Shown here piece by piece: positions 33,372-43,023 of a DNA stretch of 64,000 nucleotides; position 1 is the first letter of the stretch; every line of letters begins with the position of its first letter. Source of the DNA: Plasmodiophora brassicae (lineage: Eukaryota; Endomyxa: Phytomyxea; Phytomyxea; Plasmodiophorida); assembly GCA_036867785.1 (NCBI GenBank), contig CP145428.1, positions 1-64,000 of the forward strand. Direction: 5' to 3'. Under the pieces are notes generated by a model. It was not told the origin of the DNA and ran no database searches. It saw only the letters and a program-made list of their open reading frames with translations. The position numbers and the translations under genes were made by a program.

Positions 33372-33762
33372 GGCCTCTACCTAGTGCTCTGCGCTCCTTC
33401 GACGAGGGGCGACCGTGTCCCGCAACGATTTCGTAGACGTCGCTCGGAGGCACTGATTGGGAATCTAAACGAGGGCGGGCTGGCCGGCGGAAACACGCGC
33501 ATGGGCATGAATCACGGGGGGCGCCGAGCAATGCATGAGTCACGTCCATCGTGCCCCGCTTCTGCTGCAGGCGCCAACGACGACCGTCGATAAGCGGGAC
33601 GAAGGTCGTCCGGGTGTTGCATGCCCCCCATTGCCGAGATCCGTTTCACGCGCGCAATGGTGGTCTCATAGCAACGGTACGTCGAGGTCGACGTCAGTGC
33701 GAATATAGTTGTGTATGCATTCGAAAGCACGATACGCGTTCGCGTAGCGAAGTGTGTGCACA
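33372..33762. other. Intergenic region upstream of the MscS gene
   Basis: About 390 bp between the MscS start and the stop of the Skp1-ankyrin gene. No coding sequence, repeat or RNA gene recognised. Confidence 0.5.
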
Positions 33763-35868
33763 TCACGTATGTGACCATAGCCACGCTAGTCGTGGTCGCA
33801 CCTTGAGCCGCTTGGCGATCTCGTCAAAGCGTCGCTGCTTGGCACATCGGTGGGCGGTCCGGCCATGGCAATCCTTGAGACGCAGGTCAATTGCGGGTAC
33901 GCCCAGCAACAACTCCACAATGTCCAGACGGCCCTTCTCAACGGCGCGATGAAGCGGTGTCTGCCGGAGCGTGTCGCGAGCATTCACGTCGATTGCAGAG
34001 GCGCCCACCAGCAACGTGATCATCTCCAGGTCCCCTCCGTCAATCGCCTGATGTAGAACGGTCTGGGAGCCGTCGTGACGCGCATTGACGTCGATCCCGC
34101 TATTACCCAGCAGCAACGTGACGACGTCGACGTATCCACGAACGACTGCTTTGTACAGAGGCGTCTGCTGGGAGGCATCACGAACGTTGACGTGGATGAA
34201 CGCGGCGCTGAGTAGCGCGGAAACAACGGATGTGTAGCCCAGAGAAGTCGCCAGGTGCAGAGGCGTCTGCTGACCAGTGTCCCGAGCATTGATAGCGATC
34301 CCCGTCTGCGGTAGCAACATTTGGACAATGTCAGCGTGGCCGCCGACGACGGCCCTGTGCAACGGGGTGTGCCCGAGCCTGTTGCGCGCATCGACATCGC
34401 TCCAGGGCGAGTCCAGCATCACTCTGACGATGTGGCCCAATCCCAGATACGCAGCCCGATGCAACGGCGTGTCCATGGTTTCGTCGCGTGCGTTGACGAC
34501 AACCCCGGTTGCCACCGTCAATAGTTCGACGATGATTGGGAAGCTGAGTTCCTCCACCCGGTGCAGGAGCGTCCTCCGGCGCGCATCACGCGCCAGGATG
34601 TCGATGCCGGCTGTGTTCAGCAACGTCCTGAATATATCGTCGCGTCTTGAATACGCGGCGAGTTCCAGTGGCGTTCGGGCGTCCGCGTCCCGGGCGTTGA
34701 CGTCAACCCTAGGCGCCGACAGAAGCATCTCGACGATGTGCTCGTCTCCGTAAGTATTGCAAGACACGTGTAGCGGCGTCTGGCCAGACAAGTCACGAGC
34801 GTTGACGTCGACGCGGTTGCCTGCTCGAAGTAGAGCGTCGACGACGGGAACGTCGCCCCGTTCAGCAGCGTTGTGCAGCGGCGTTCCATCGCGACCATCG
34901 CGCACATCAGCATCGGTGAAACGGCTCGCCAGCAATGCCTTAACGGCGTGGACGTTGCCGAAGCGTACTGCCCGTTGCAGGGGCGTCTCGTGCTCATCGT
35001 CTCGCGCGTTCACGTCGATGCCGTGCAATTCGACCAGCAACTCAATGGCTTTACCGGTGGGTCGCTTCACGGCCAGGTGCAAAGGCGTCCGCTGATGCTG
35101 ATCGGGGACGTTGACGTCGACGCCAGGTGCCATCCTCAAGAAGTCGATGACGGCTCCCTCGCCATGGCGTGCTGCCCAGTGCATCAGGCTTCGATAGACC
35201 TTGATCGCCCCATCCCATTCCGCGTTGTTAACGAATGAAGCCGTCCCGCCGCCGACCGCCAGCTGGGCGCGGATCTGGCTGACGAGCGCCCGGTTTCGAT
35301 CGGTGCGCATGTGCTCATCAAGACGGACGAGGGCGCGGGTGCGGTTCAGTACGAGCCGAAATGCATCGCCATGCAGCATATCGCGCATTGAGACAATATC
35401 GGCCCATCGGCGCGGCCGGGACGCAATGCCGACCATTAGCAGAGGCATGTCCAGATAGTCGGCCGCCAACAGCAAACGGCACTGCCCAGTAGGCGCCTCC
35501 GATGTCAGCCAGCGTCGGGCCCAGCGAGCAGCACGGTCGACAGCGCCGTCCTGCTAGCAGTCATATCGTAAACCGGTAGAAAGAGGATGCAGAGACGTCC
35601 GCAAACGATGCCATACCTCGCCGAGGCAGGCTGAGTACATGAAATCCACGATCAGGTGCAACTCGGTGCTGGCGATGTTTGGCAAGAAGACGGGCTCCTG
35701 CGTGCAAGCGACGCCAAGATCATCGACCATCTGCTGTAGCATGGTGGAGTGGATGACGGCGAGCGCCGTGTCCACCGTGTAGTCGACGGCGTTGCTGGAA
35801 CGTAGCGTCAGGGCGTCAACAGCGCCGCCATTGCAACTCGCGATCACGATCAGCCACGTGCGCCACAT
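33763..35868 (-). CDS. Skp1-like/ankyrin-repeat fusion protein
   Basis: Exons 35868-35617 and 35550-33763 (66-nt intron) give 679 residues. The N-terminal part is Skp1-fold: VDALTLRSSNAVDYTVDTAL, TMLQQMVDDLG and EPVFLPNIASTELHLIVDF align with Skp1's substrate-side fold (LxSSD, MLEDLG, VPLPNV). The splice leads into RLLLAADYLDMPLLM, the 'LILAANYLDIKGLL' helix that in Skp1 binds F-box proteins. From about 195 to the end there are about 12 ankyrin repeats, with TPLHRAVxxG and VNARD in nearly every unit. Skp1 normally stands alone; here it may act as its own substrate adaptor in a cullin E3 ligase, which is inference. The annotated start is the first ATG before the Skp1 core; an upstream exon is possible. 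Confidence 0.75.
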
Positions 35869-36528
35869 CGGGAGATCACGTGGCCTGCAGTTGACGTCGA
35901 ACTGGCGTGAAACACAGGGCATATCCCCGGATCGATGTTCGCCGGCAGGATGCGCCCGGCCCCCTGCAACCCTATGCACGCCCGAACGCGTCTGGCCGAT
36001 GGCGGGAATTGCGCGCCCGCACGGTCACCCAGCTGGAAGGCGCGGCGAACGGATAATTCTGCACACTTTGCAAGACTGTCCCGCTGCTTGTCACGACCAT
36101 CCCGTTAACTCATTTGCGAAGCGCTCGAGACATCACCTCCTGGAAACACCATCACGACACATCAGTACAGCTGTCCTGGATAGGCGGCAGTTTGTTCTGT
36201 CTGATTAGCGACTTGTTGATCTTACAGCGTTCATGGAAGGACTGATGGGCCATTACATCCTCGTCGGACGTCGGCGTCCAGTTCAGGTGCTCTTAACGGT
36301 ACAGTGCGCTCATGTTTTGTAAATGGTCTTCACGACAGACACTGATTTCCCGTGGGTGATGTCGTCACGGGGCTCTGATTGCGGGGCCCAATGCTGTGCT
36401 GTCATGCGGTAAAACGACCTCACCAGATAACGTTAATCTCGGGCGCCACTAGCGGCACCGAGCAGTGTTACCGCCGCCTTATGCGGCAGCAGCGTGCAAA
36501 GCGCATAGGTGAGATCACCAGAGGGCGC
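35869..36528. other. Intergenic region between Skp1-like copies
   Basis: About 660 bp with no intact gene. I see no repeat or RNA gene. It may hold the promoter of the Skp1-ankyrin gene. Confidence 0.45.
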
Positions 36529-37200
36529 CGCACAACCTACCAGTTCCTCCCATGGGCCGTGCAGCCCAACACAGGACCGACATTCGGTGTTCCTTTGCAA
36601 AGAAACGAGCTTACAGCTAAGTAGGAGGCGAACAGCACCAGCAGGTACGTAGCGTGCCGCGCATTTCGACAATATCGACCGCCCATCGACGCAACGCAGT
36701 CCATGAGCAAAGGCATTTCCAGGCAATCGGCCGCCACTAGCAATCGGCACTTCGCAGCAACAGGCAACAGTTGTACGGTCAACAGCGCCGTCCAGTCAGC
36801 AGTAATTAGGAACAGGCAGATGAGGATGCGTCAGCACACTGTGCGATATACCTGGCCGGGACGAATGCGTCCATGAAGTCCACGATCACTGGTGCAACTC
36901 GGTGCTGGCGATATCTGGCAAGAATATTACTGGATCCCGCACGCAAATAGCGCCAAGTCCATCGACCATGTCCTTTAGCATACTGGAGCGGCTGACGGCG
37001 AGCGCGTTGTCAACAAAGTAGTCGACTGCGTCACTCGAGCGTAGCGGCAGGGCGTCAACGGCACCATGGAAACCCGCGATCACGATTGGCCGACGTGGCC
37101 TGGTGCGCGAACTGGAGTGGAACACAAGGCAGAACCTCCGGATCGATGTTAGGCTGTCGATGCGTTCCGGGTCGTCTGTGCGGGCAGCTGTCCCCTGCAA
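36529..37200 (-). pseudogene. Decayed Skp1-like copy 2
   Basis: Two blocks match the intact gene. 36886-37060 reads VDALPLRSSDAVDYFVDNAL ... DMVDGLG ... VIFLPDIASTELHQ and then stops. 36670-36760 reads CRLLVAADCLEMPLLMDCVA in the same relative order. The sequence between them is frameshifted, and no ankyrin repeats follow downstream. It is a degenerate duplicate of the 33.7-35.9 kb gene. Confidence 0.7.
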
Positions 37201-37473
37201 CCGAAGGACGCAGAATGCGTCTACCTACATACATAGTCGGCCGAGGCGAGGGGCTGGCGCGTCGCACGGTCTGGGACAGTCTCCGGAGCTTTCGGCTCTG
37301 CCGCGGGCAAAAATAGACCAGGGCCACGTGCTGTCAAACACAGACCTCCTCGCAGGCCCGCAGTCCGCAGCGGCGCAGGCCGGCAGTCCGCAGAGGGCAG
37401 GCCGGCAGTCCGCAGCGGACCTGGCCCGCGGTAGCCCGTCAGACATCAAAACACGTCGTTGCCGAGCGGAACT

Positions 37474-38020
37474 ATGCAAATGCTTCTGGGAGTTTCTGTG
37501 TGTGCGCTTCTGTTGACGTTCCAGTCGAACGTCGTCGGATCCGCTACCGATGACGATCTCTGGGTTGATACTCTCTTCGACTCCAACGCGTTCGACGCCC
37601 AGCACTTTGTTGACGGGGGTGGCACCGCCAACGTCCAGCCGGGGCCTTCCGTTTCCCGCACGCGCGACGCCTGTCCAGACGCCCAATCCGTTGCGCAGCA
37701 CGATTGGGAATATGACAATGTGAACCTGAATTTTGAGATTCCCCCGGCGGATCATCCAGCCTTGATTCACCACGCTGGGCCCCGCCACACATTATCAAAA
37801 GCAGTGCCAGTCGGTCCCAGGAATCCACTGCCCATATTTTTGTGGGAGCCTGATCTATGGCACTAACGGCATGTTAGAGCATCTTGATGCTCGTCCTGTT
37901 CAGATTTGCGTGTTTTGCGAGGCGTCTGTCCATGCAGACCTTCTTTCCACGCACCTTCAACGTTCCCATAAGTTGAACGACTGTCAAATCTATGACTACT
38001 ACCGCCTGTTCACGCGCTAG
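37474..38020 (+). CDS. Small secreted C2H2 zinc-finger protein
   Basis: Exons 37474-37719 and 37805-38020 (85-nt GT-AG intron) give 153 residues. The N-terminus is a signal peptide, MLLGVSVCALLLTFQSNVVGS, cleaved near residue 22-25. An acidic linker follows. The spliced second exon encodes CPYFC followed by a His 13 residues on, then a clean C2H2 finger: CVFC-x11-HLQRSH. Reading through the intron instead gives a frame without cysteines that stops at 37866, so the spliced model is preferred because it creates a finger in frame. Secreted zinc-finger proteins are unusual; in a parasite they would be effector candidates acting on host nucleic acids or proteins. That role is inference. Confidence 0.55.
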
Positions 38021-38119
38021 TACTCCACCTTCCCGACGTCTCTCTCCCCGCTTATGTCCCAGACCTCTTCGGAATACAACTTGCCTCGAATTTATACCTA
38101 CAGCGGACTAATGCGCATG

Positions 38120-38520
38120 TGAGTGACGACCAGTGTCAGGTAATCGGCCCCCTCCAGCAATCGGCATTGCACAGCAAGTGGCGTCGCGTTCAGCGCCAGC
38201 CGATCCGCAGCACGGGTGGACATCAGCACCGACGCCCTGTTAGCAATCGTATCGTAAACAGGTAGAAGAGGATGGGGGTCCGCACATATGGTGCCATACG
38301 CCGGGAAGGTTGAGTTATGAAGTCCACGATCAGATGCAACTCGGTGCTGGCGATATTCGGCAAGAACCCTGGCTCCCGCGTGCAGATCACGTCGTAAATT
38401 CGTCGACCACCTGCTTCAGCACGGCGGATGGGTGACGGCGAGCGCGGTGTCCACAGTGTGGTGGACGGCGTCGCTCGAGCGTAGCGTCAGGGAGTCAACG
38501 GCACCGTCGCAACCCGCGAT
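38120..38520 (-). pseudogene. Decayed Skp1-like copy 3
   Basis: Fragments in order on the minus strand: VDSLTLRSSDAVHHTVDTAL (about 38500-38440), then LPNIASTELHLIVDF (about 38365-38320), then CRLLEGADYLTLVV (about 38180-38130). Each matches a block of the intact Skp1-ankyrin protein, but they are in different frames, with stops between them. It carries no ankyrin part. Confidence 0.7.
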
Positions 38521-38682
38521 CGCGGCTAGCCCACGACGTCATCCACATCGGGAAACGTGGCCAGATGACGAACCGAGTACTGTCACACCGCGTATTGGAT
38601 CGCAGCGTGACGTTCGACGGCCCCAGGTTGCCGTCGCGGCCATCCAATATCCTCTCTGCAAACCCAAACATCCCAAACGCAC

Positions 38683-39027
38683 CTAGCCGACGGAGCCGAG
38701 GATTGATGGCATGGCACGCCGCACCGTCAGGGGGGGGGGGGGCACTTCCAGAAATTTGGCCTGGCTTTCGGGTTGGCGCCATTGGCGGATATGCCGCAAT
38801 AGTGGTTGAAATTTGGAACCATGCGAACAGGTGTCGTTTAACAGGCCGCTCAGTTTCAGGACAGCGTTCATTCTTCTCATATTCATCGATGTCAGAATCA
38901 ATATCCTGCATGAAGTACTCCGCCACTGCGGCGACACGACCGCGTTCAGGGCCCGGCAACCGTCGTCGCTCTCGTCGTTCGCACGTGCCGAGACGCAGCA
39001 CAGAGCGATTGCAACGACAGCGACCAT
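38683..39027 (-). CDS. Small secreted protein, unknown
   Basis: 114 residues from ATG at 39027. A signal peptide (MVAVVAIALCCVSARA) is followed by an acidic start to the mature protein (NDESDDGC) and a basic, Arg/Ser-rich remainder with three or four cysteines. No family recognised. A run of 13 G lies within the frame (Pro-Pro-Pro-Pro), so a frameshift by sequencing or replication slippage would change the last quarter. The gene might also be spliced, because a second frame downstream is protein-like (EYFMQDIDSDIDEYEKNE). Treat as a candidate only. Confidence 0.4.
   Translation of the reverse strand: MVAVVAIALCCVSARANDESDDGCRALNAVVSPQWRSTSCRILILTSMNMRRMNAVLKLSGLLNDTCSHGSKFQPLLRHIRQWRQPESQAKFLEVPPPPLTVRRAMPSILGSVG
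38730..38742. repeat. Homopolymer run of 13 G
   Basis: Thirteen consecutive G bases. Such runs are prone to length errors in sequencing and to slippage in vivo. It lies inside the small secreted protein's frame on the other strand. Confidence 0.85.
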
Positions 39028-39335
39028 TGACGAAACGCACCGAAATCCCAACTGACTTGGTGCGCATTCGTTCCCCACCCTCCTCCCCGGCCGGCCACTG
39101 GTGCAGTCGACCCCCGGTTACACACAATCATATCTCGCCACTGGCGCCGACCCAATCAACACGTAACGAGGAAGCAACCTTCACAGCGTACTATTGTTAT
39201 GGGGCTGCCGGTCGCGAACGCGCGCCAACGGCAACGACGTCGACGACGTCAAAGAACAATATTCACGAAGTCAGCGTGCTTGGCCAAGCTCGACGATATA
39301 TACGTTTAGCATTTGGTGGTGCTGTACGACCTCCG

Positions 39336-39859
39336 TTAGGCGCGTGGGGACGCGATCGGCAGCGGCCGACTGCTGAAGACGAACCTGAGCGACCAGGTCA
39401 GTACACCAGGCAAACGTGCACCACATGCGGCGTACTTCTTCCTGACGATGCCGACGATGCCGATCGTGCGATCACTGGTTAGTGAGTACCTACGTTCCAT
39501 GACCAGAACGACGACGACAGAGACCAGCAACGTACCTGCCGTCCATGCGGTCTGCGGCACTGAACGACGACGCCACGTCGGCAATAGCCAGCGGCTTCTG
39601 CAACTGTTCGATGCGGCCCTCGAGTTTGTGGTTGCCGACGACCAGCGTCACTGGATCCCCCTGTCGAGCGATGTCAGCTGCGTCCGGGCGCACGATCCCA
39701 CGCGCGCGGATGAGTGCGGACCTCGGACGCGCCCGTGAACAAGCCCAGTTGCATCGTCTGCAGGCTCGCCTGCGCCGGCGCCTCGATGCTGCCCTGCAAC
39801 TCGATGATCGCCCAGTTCGGGTTCGTCTCACCGGGCGCGAGCTTCAGCAACCACTGCAT
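39336..39859 (-). CDS. CTF8: Ctf8, subunit of the alternative RFC clamp loader
   Basis: Ctf8 joins Dcc1 and Ctf18 in the RFC-like complex that loads PCNA and supports sister-chromatid cohesion. Four exons (39859-39722, 39660-39536, 39474-39436, 39384-39336) give 116 residues, close to the usual size. The family pattern is visible in order: WAIIELQGSIEA, then VTLVVGNHKLEGRI, then LQKPLAI, then after two tiny exons IVGIVRKKFVFSSRPLPI, which corresponds to the conserved 'K..F..RPKPI' end. Each splice is needed to keep these motifs in one frame, which supports the model. Introns are 51-61 nt. Confidence 0.8.
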
Positions 39860-39950
39860 CGGGTAGGGCGGCCTCCTCAACACGTCGAGTCGCGTCCGGG
39901 CGGACGACGCGCGAGCTAAGAATAGACAGGCGTTAGGTCTGCCTATTCAC

Positions 39951-41120
39951 CTATGCCGTCGTACTATGTATTGGAACGGTGATGGATGGCGTATAGGGCG
40001 CCAGGAACGCTGCCAGGCGGCCCGCTTCGATGGCGCCGCGCAGCCGCTCGCAGAAGCGGTTCAGCTGGGCGACGTTGTGCATCGTCAGCAGGACGTAGCC
40101 GAGCAGGTCGTCCATGGCGAACAGGTGGCTGATGTAGGCGCGCGTGTGCCCGTGCTGGCAAGCGAAGCAGGCGCAGGTCGTGTCCAGGCGCGCGAGGTCG
40201 TCGGCGAACCTGTCCCAGGCCTTCAGGTCCAGGCGCTCGAATGCCTCCTCGTCGATGACGATCGCCGTGCCGGCCATCGATAACGGTTCCAGCCAGCTGC
40301 TGTCCAGCACGTCGGCGCCTTGAAGAACCGCGTCGACGACGTCAGCGAACGACGAGATGCCGATCGCTAGCCGGGGCTTATGATCGGGGACATTGACAGC
40401 GTCATGTGTCGCAGCGAACGGAACGATGTACCCGTCGACGTCGCTATCGAACGTGCCGACGATGGAGTCAACGCAGGGCGCGTCGACGTAGGCGAACACG
40501 GAGGGGCGATCCTCGACCGCTCTGCACGCCTCGAGGATTTCCTTCAGATGGCATGTGTGCCGGGTCGTATGCCGGGCGCGGTCGTCGTCGGTGACGCGCC
40601 CGGGCGTCGCAACAAGGACATCCGCACCGAACGTCATGGCGGCGCGCGCGAACGTCGCCGGCGACACACGATAAACGGACCCGCTGCTGTGCGTCGCAGA
40701 CGCATGCGATTTCGTGTGCGACAGCTCGTTTCGAAGGCACCGGGGCGCTGGATGCAGACCATGGAACTGGATGCCGTCGTCGTCGTCGTCGACAGGCACA
40801 GCGCCGATCTTGCGGCACCTCCTCAGGTAGCTGAGCAGGCCGCCCGGGAACCGCTGCGTGAAATCGGCGAGGCGCCGCTCGTCAATCGCGCTCCGGTTCG
40901 CCGGTTCCGTCAGCAGCGGGATGTACGCCTCCAGGGCGACGTAGCACGCCGAGGCACCCGCGACCGTGGCGACGAGGTCGCCCGTCACGTGCGGGATGAC
41001 GCCATTGCTGCCGGGCAGCAGACATGCGGGCGTCTGCAGCGTCTTCCGGCGGACCGTCAGCGTCGCCGCCCGGGCGCGACCCGAACGCGCGCGGACAGTG
41101 AACGACGAGGCCGCCGGCAT
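39951..41120 (-). CDS. QTRT2: Queuine tRNA-ribosyltransferase accessory subunit 2
   Basis: QTRT2 is the non-catalytic half of the eukaryotic enzyme that swaps guanine for queuine at position 34 of tRNAs with GUN anticodons. The single-exon frame from ATG at 41120 gives 389 residues. Features: TPACLLPGSNGVIPHVTGDL near the N-terminus, VFAYVDAPCVDSIVGTFDSDV and IVPFAATHDA in the core, and the zinc site CACFACQHGHTRAYISHL followed by MHN. The catalytic DSGGF motif of the partner is absent, as expected for this subunit. The catalytic partner QTRT1 starts only 160 bp away on the other strand. Confidence 0.85.
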   Translation of the reverse strand: MPAASSFTVRARSGRARAATLTVRRKTLQTPACLLPGSNGVIPHVTGDLVATVAGASACYVALEAYIPLLTEPANRSAIDERRLADFTQRFPGGLLSYLRRCRKIGAVPVDDDDDGIQFHGLHPAPRCLRNELSHTKSHASATHSSGSVYRVSPATFARAAMTFGADVLVATPGRVTDDDRARHTTRHTCHLKEILEACRAVEDRPSVFAYVDAPCVDSIVGTFDSDVDGYIVPFAATHDAVNVPDHKPRLAIGISSFADVVDAVLQGADVLDSSWLEPLSMAGTAIVIDEEAFERLDLKAWDRFADDLARLDTTCACFACQHGHTRAYISHLFAMDDLLGYVLLTMHNVAQLNRFCERLRGAIEAGRLAAFLAPYTPSITVPIHSTTA

Positions 41121-41280
41121 CGGGGCAGAATGTGCAGGAACAGAAATAGCGGAGAGGCCCAAGTCCGTAGCGGACTCCGTGGCACAGTCGAACAGAGTCT
41201 GTCGCAGACTGCTGCGGAGTCCGTGGCGCGCGCGGCGACACTGCGCGACGACGACGACGACGACGACACCTCCAAGGACG
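41121..41280. promoter_or_regulatory. Bidirectional promoter of QTRT2 and QTRT1
   Basis: 160 bp separate the two divergent start codons. It holds inverted and direct copies of a CGGACTCCGTGGC motif (41174-41188 and 41215-41229) and a (GAC) run at 41250-41270. Shared control of the two subunits of one heterodimer is inferred from the layout. Confidence 0.55.
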
Positions 41281-42822
41281 ATGCAGCCGTGGCCGCTGCG
41301 GTTTACCATTGACGCCAAATGCCCAACGACCAAGGCGCGCGTGTCGCGCATGACCTTGCCGCATCTGGCGAATGCGCCGACGCCCATGTTCATGCCGGTT
41401 GCGACGTCTGGCGTCATGAAAGGTGCGTGTCGTGGCTCGTGTCGCCCCGGTTCGCGCGCCGTCTCATTATTCCATTTGTGCGGCACTAGGTCTGACGACG
41501 TCGCAGCTGGCTGAGCTGGACTGTCAGATTATCCTGGGGAACACTTACCACCTGGCGTTGCAGCCGGGCCTGGAACGTATGAAGAACACGTACGGCGGCC
41601 TACACAAATTCATGCGGTGGCCGAGGGCGATCCTAACGGATTCTGGCGGATTTCAGATGGTGTCGCTCGCCAAGCTCATGAATGTAACTGAGCAAGGCGT
41701 GACGTTCGTGTCGCATCGTGATAACGCCACGGAACTCGTCCTACGGCCCGAGGATTCCATTGCCATGCAGAATGCCATCGGCAGCGACATCATGATGCAA
41801 CTCGACGATGTCGTTTCATCCACCACAACTGGACCGAGGTGCCACCCATGGTTGGTCGCGATGAGGCGCCATGCTAACGACGATGTGCAGGGTCGAGGAG
41901 GCCATGTGGAGATCGATTCGGTGGCTGGATCGGTGCCTGGCAGCGCACGAGCGACGTCAGGACCAGAACCTGTTCGCCATCGTCCAGGGCGGGCTGGACC
42001 ACGACCTGCGACGCATATGCGTTGAGGAGATGGTCAAGCGCAACTGCCCGGGGTATGCCATCGGCGGTCTATCCGGTGGCGAAAGCAAAGACGAATTCTG
42101 GAGATGGTAGCTTTGCGTCTGTACCGGCAGGCTTGACGTGCTGAACGGCCCGCTTGTAGCGTCAGCCTGTGCACCGATCTCCTCCCCGAAGAAAAGCCTC
42201 GCTACTGCATGGGTGTCGGGTTCCCGGAAGACCTGGTCGTCTGCGTCGCCCTTGGCGTTGACATGTTTGATTGCGGTATGTCCATGGTTCAGTGTTGGCG
42301 ACAGCATGAACTGATTGTTGCTGCTGTTGTGGCTGTTCAGTGTTTCCCACACGCACCGCGGTTGGTTTCACAGCAATGACGTGTGCAATGCCGCGACCAA
42401 TAACCTTGCGTTCGTTGTAGAGGATGGGTAACGCGTTGACGCGCCGGGGCACGCTGCATCTGAAACGGGCGTCCTTCGAACACGACTACTCGCCGATCGA
42501 GGAGGACTGCAATTGCAGTACGTGTCGAGACTACACGCGAAGTCACATCCGCATGATGTTCGCGCTGGGCGAGCACGGCGCCTGCCAGCTGGTCAGCGTG
42601 CACAACATCGCGTTCCACATGCGTCTCATGCGCGACATGCGCGACAGCATCACCCAGCGCCGGTTCCCCGAGTTCGTTCGCCAGTTCATGTCGCGGTACT
42701 TCACCGAACGACGCACCCGCAACGGCGCCAGCCTGGATCGCAGAGCCGTCCCCGGCTGGATCGTCGATGCTCTGGCCAGCGTCGGCATCAGTCTGGCCCC
42801 GTCCGACGCTCCTCATCCGTAA
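41281..42822 (+). CDS. QTRT1: Queuine tRNA-ribosyltransferase catalytic subunit 1
   Basis: Six exons (41281-41422, 41490-41838, 41891-42106, 42160-42275, 42341-42360, 42421-42822) give 414 residues. The family pattern is complete: [20 protein letters not shown] at the start, [13 protein letters not shown] across the first splice, [24 protein letters not shown] (general base aspartate) and [25 protein letters not shown] follows, with the nucleophile aspartate, assembled by a 20-nt exon. The zinc site CNCSTC...HN comes next. All catalytic and zinc residues are in place, so the enzyme should be active with QTRT2, making queuosine in tRNA-His, -Asp, -Asn and -Tyr. The 20-nt exon is unusually short but is required by the frame and the motif. 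Confidence 0.92.
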
Positions 42823-43023
42823 ACCGATCGCTCCCCGTTCCTATAACGTCTGCGGCGAGCAGTTGGTGTGTGCCGCGTATGAAGTAAGTAGCTCGCGGCG
42901 CAGTGTTTCGGAAACTGCGCGGGTCGTTTCGGAGGGAATCTCCAGTGAGGGTGCCTTCAGTTCCGCCGAACTTGTTATCGTCCGAGTTTGTCGTCACTCT
43001 GGTAACTGTGGGTAGGAGCCCCA

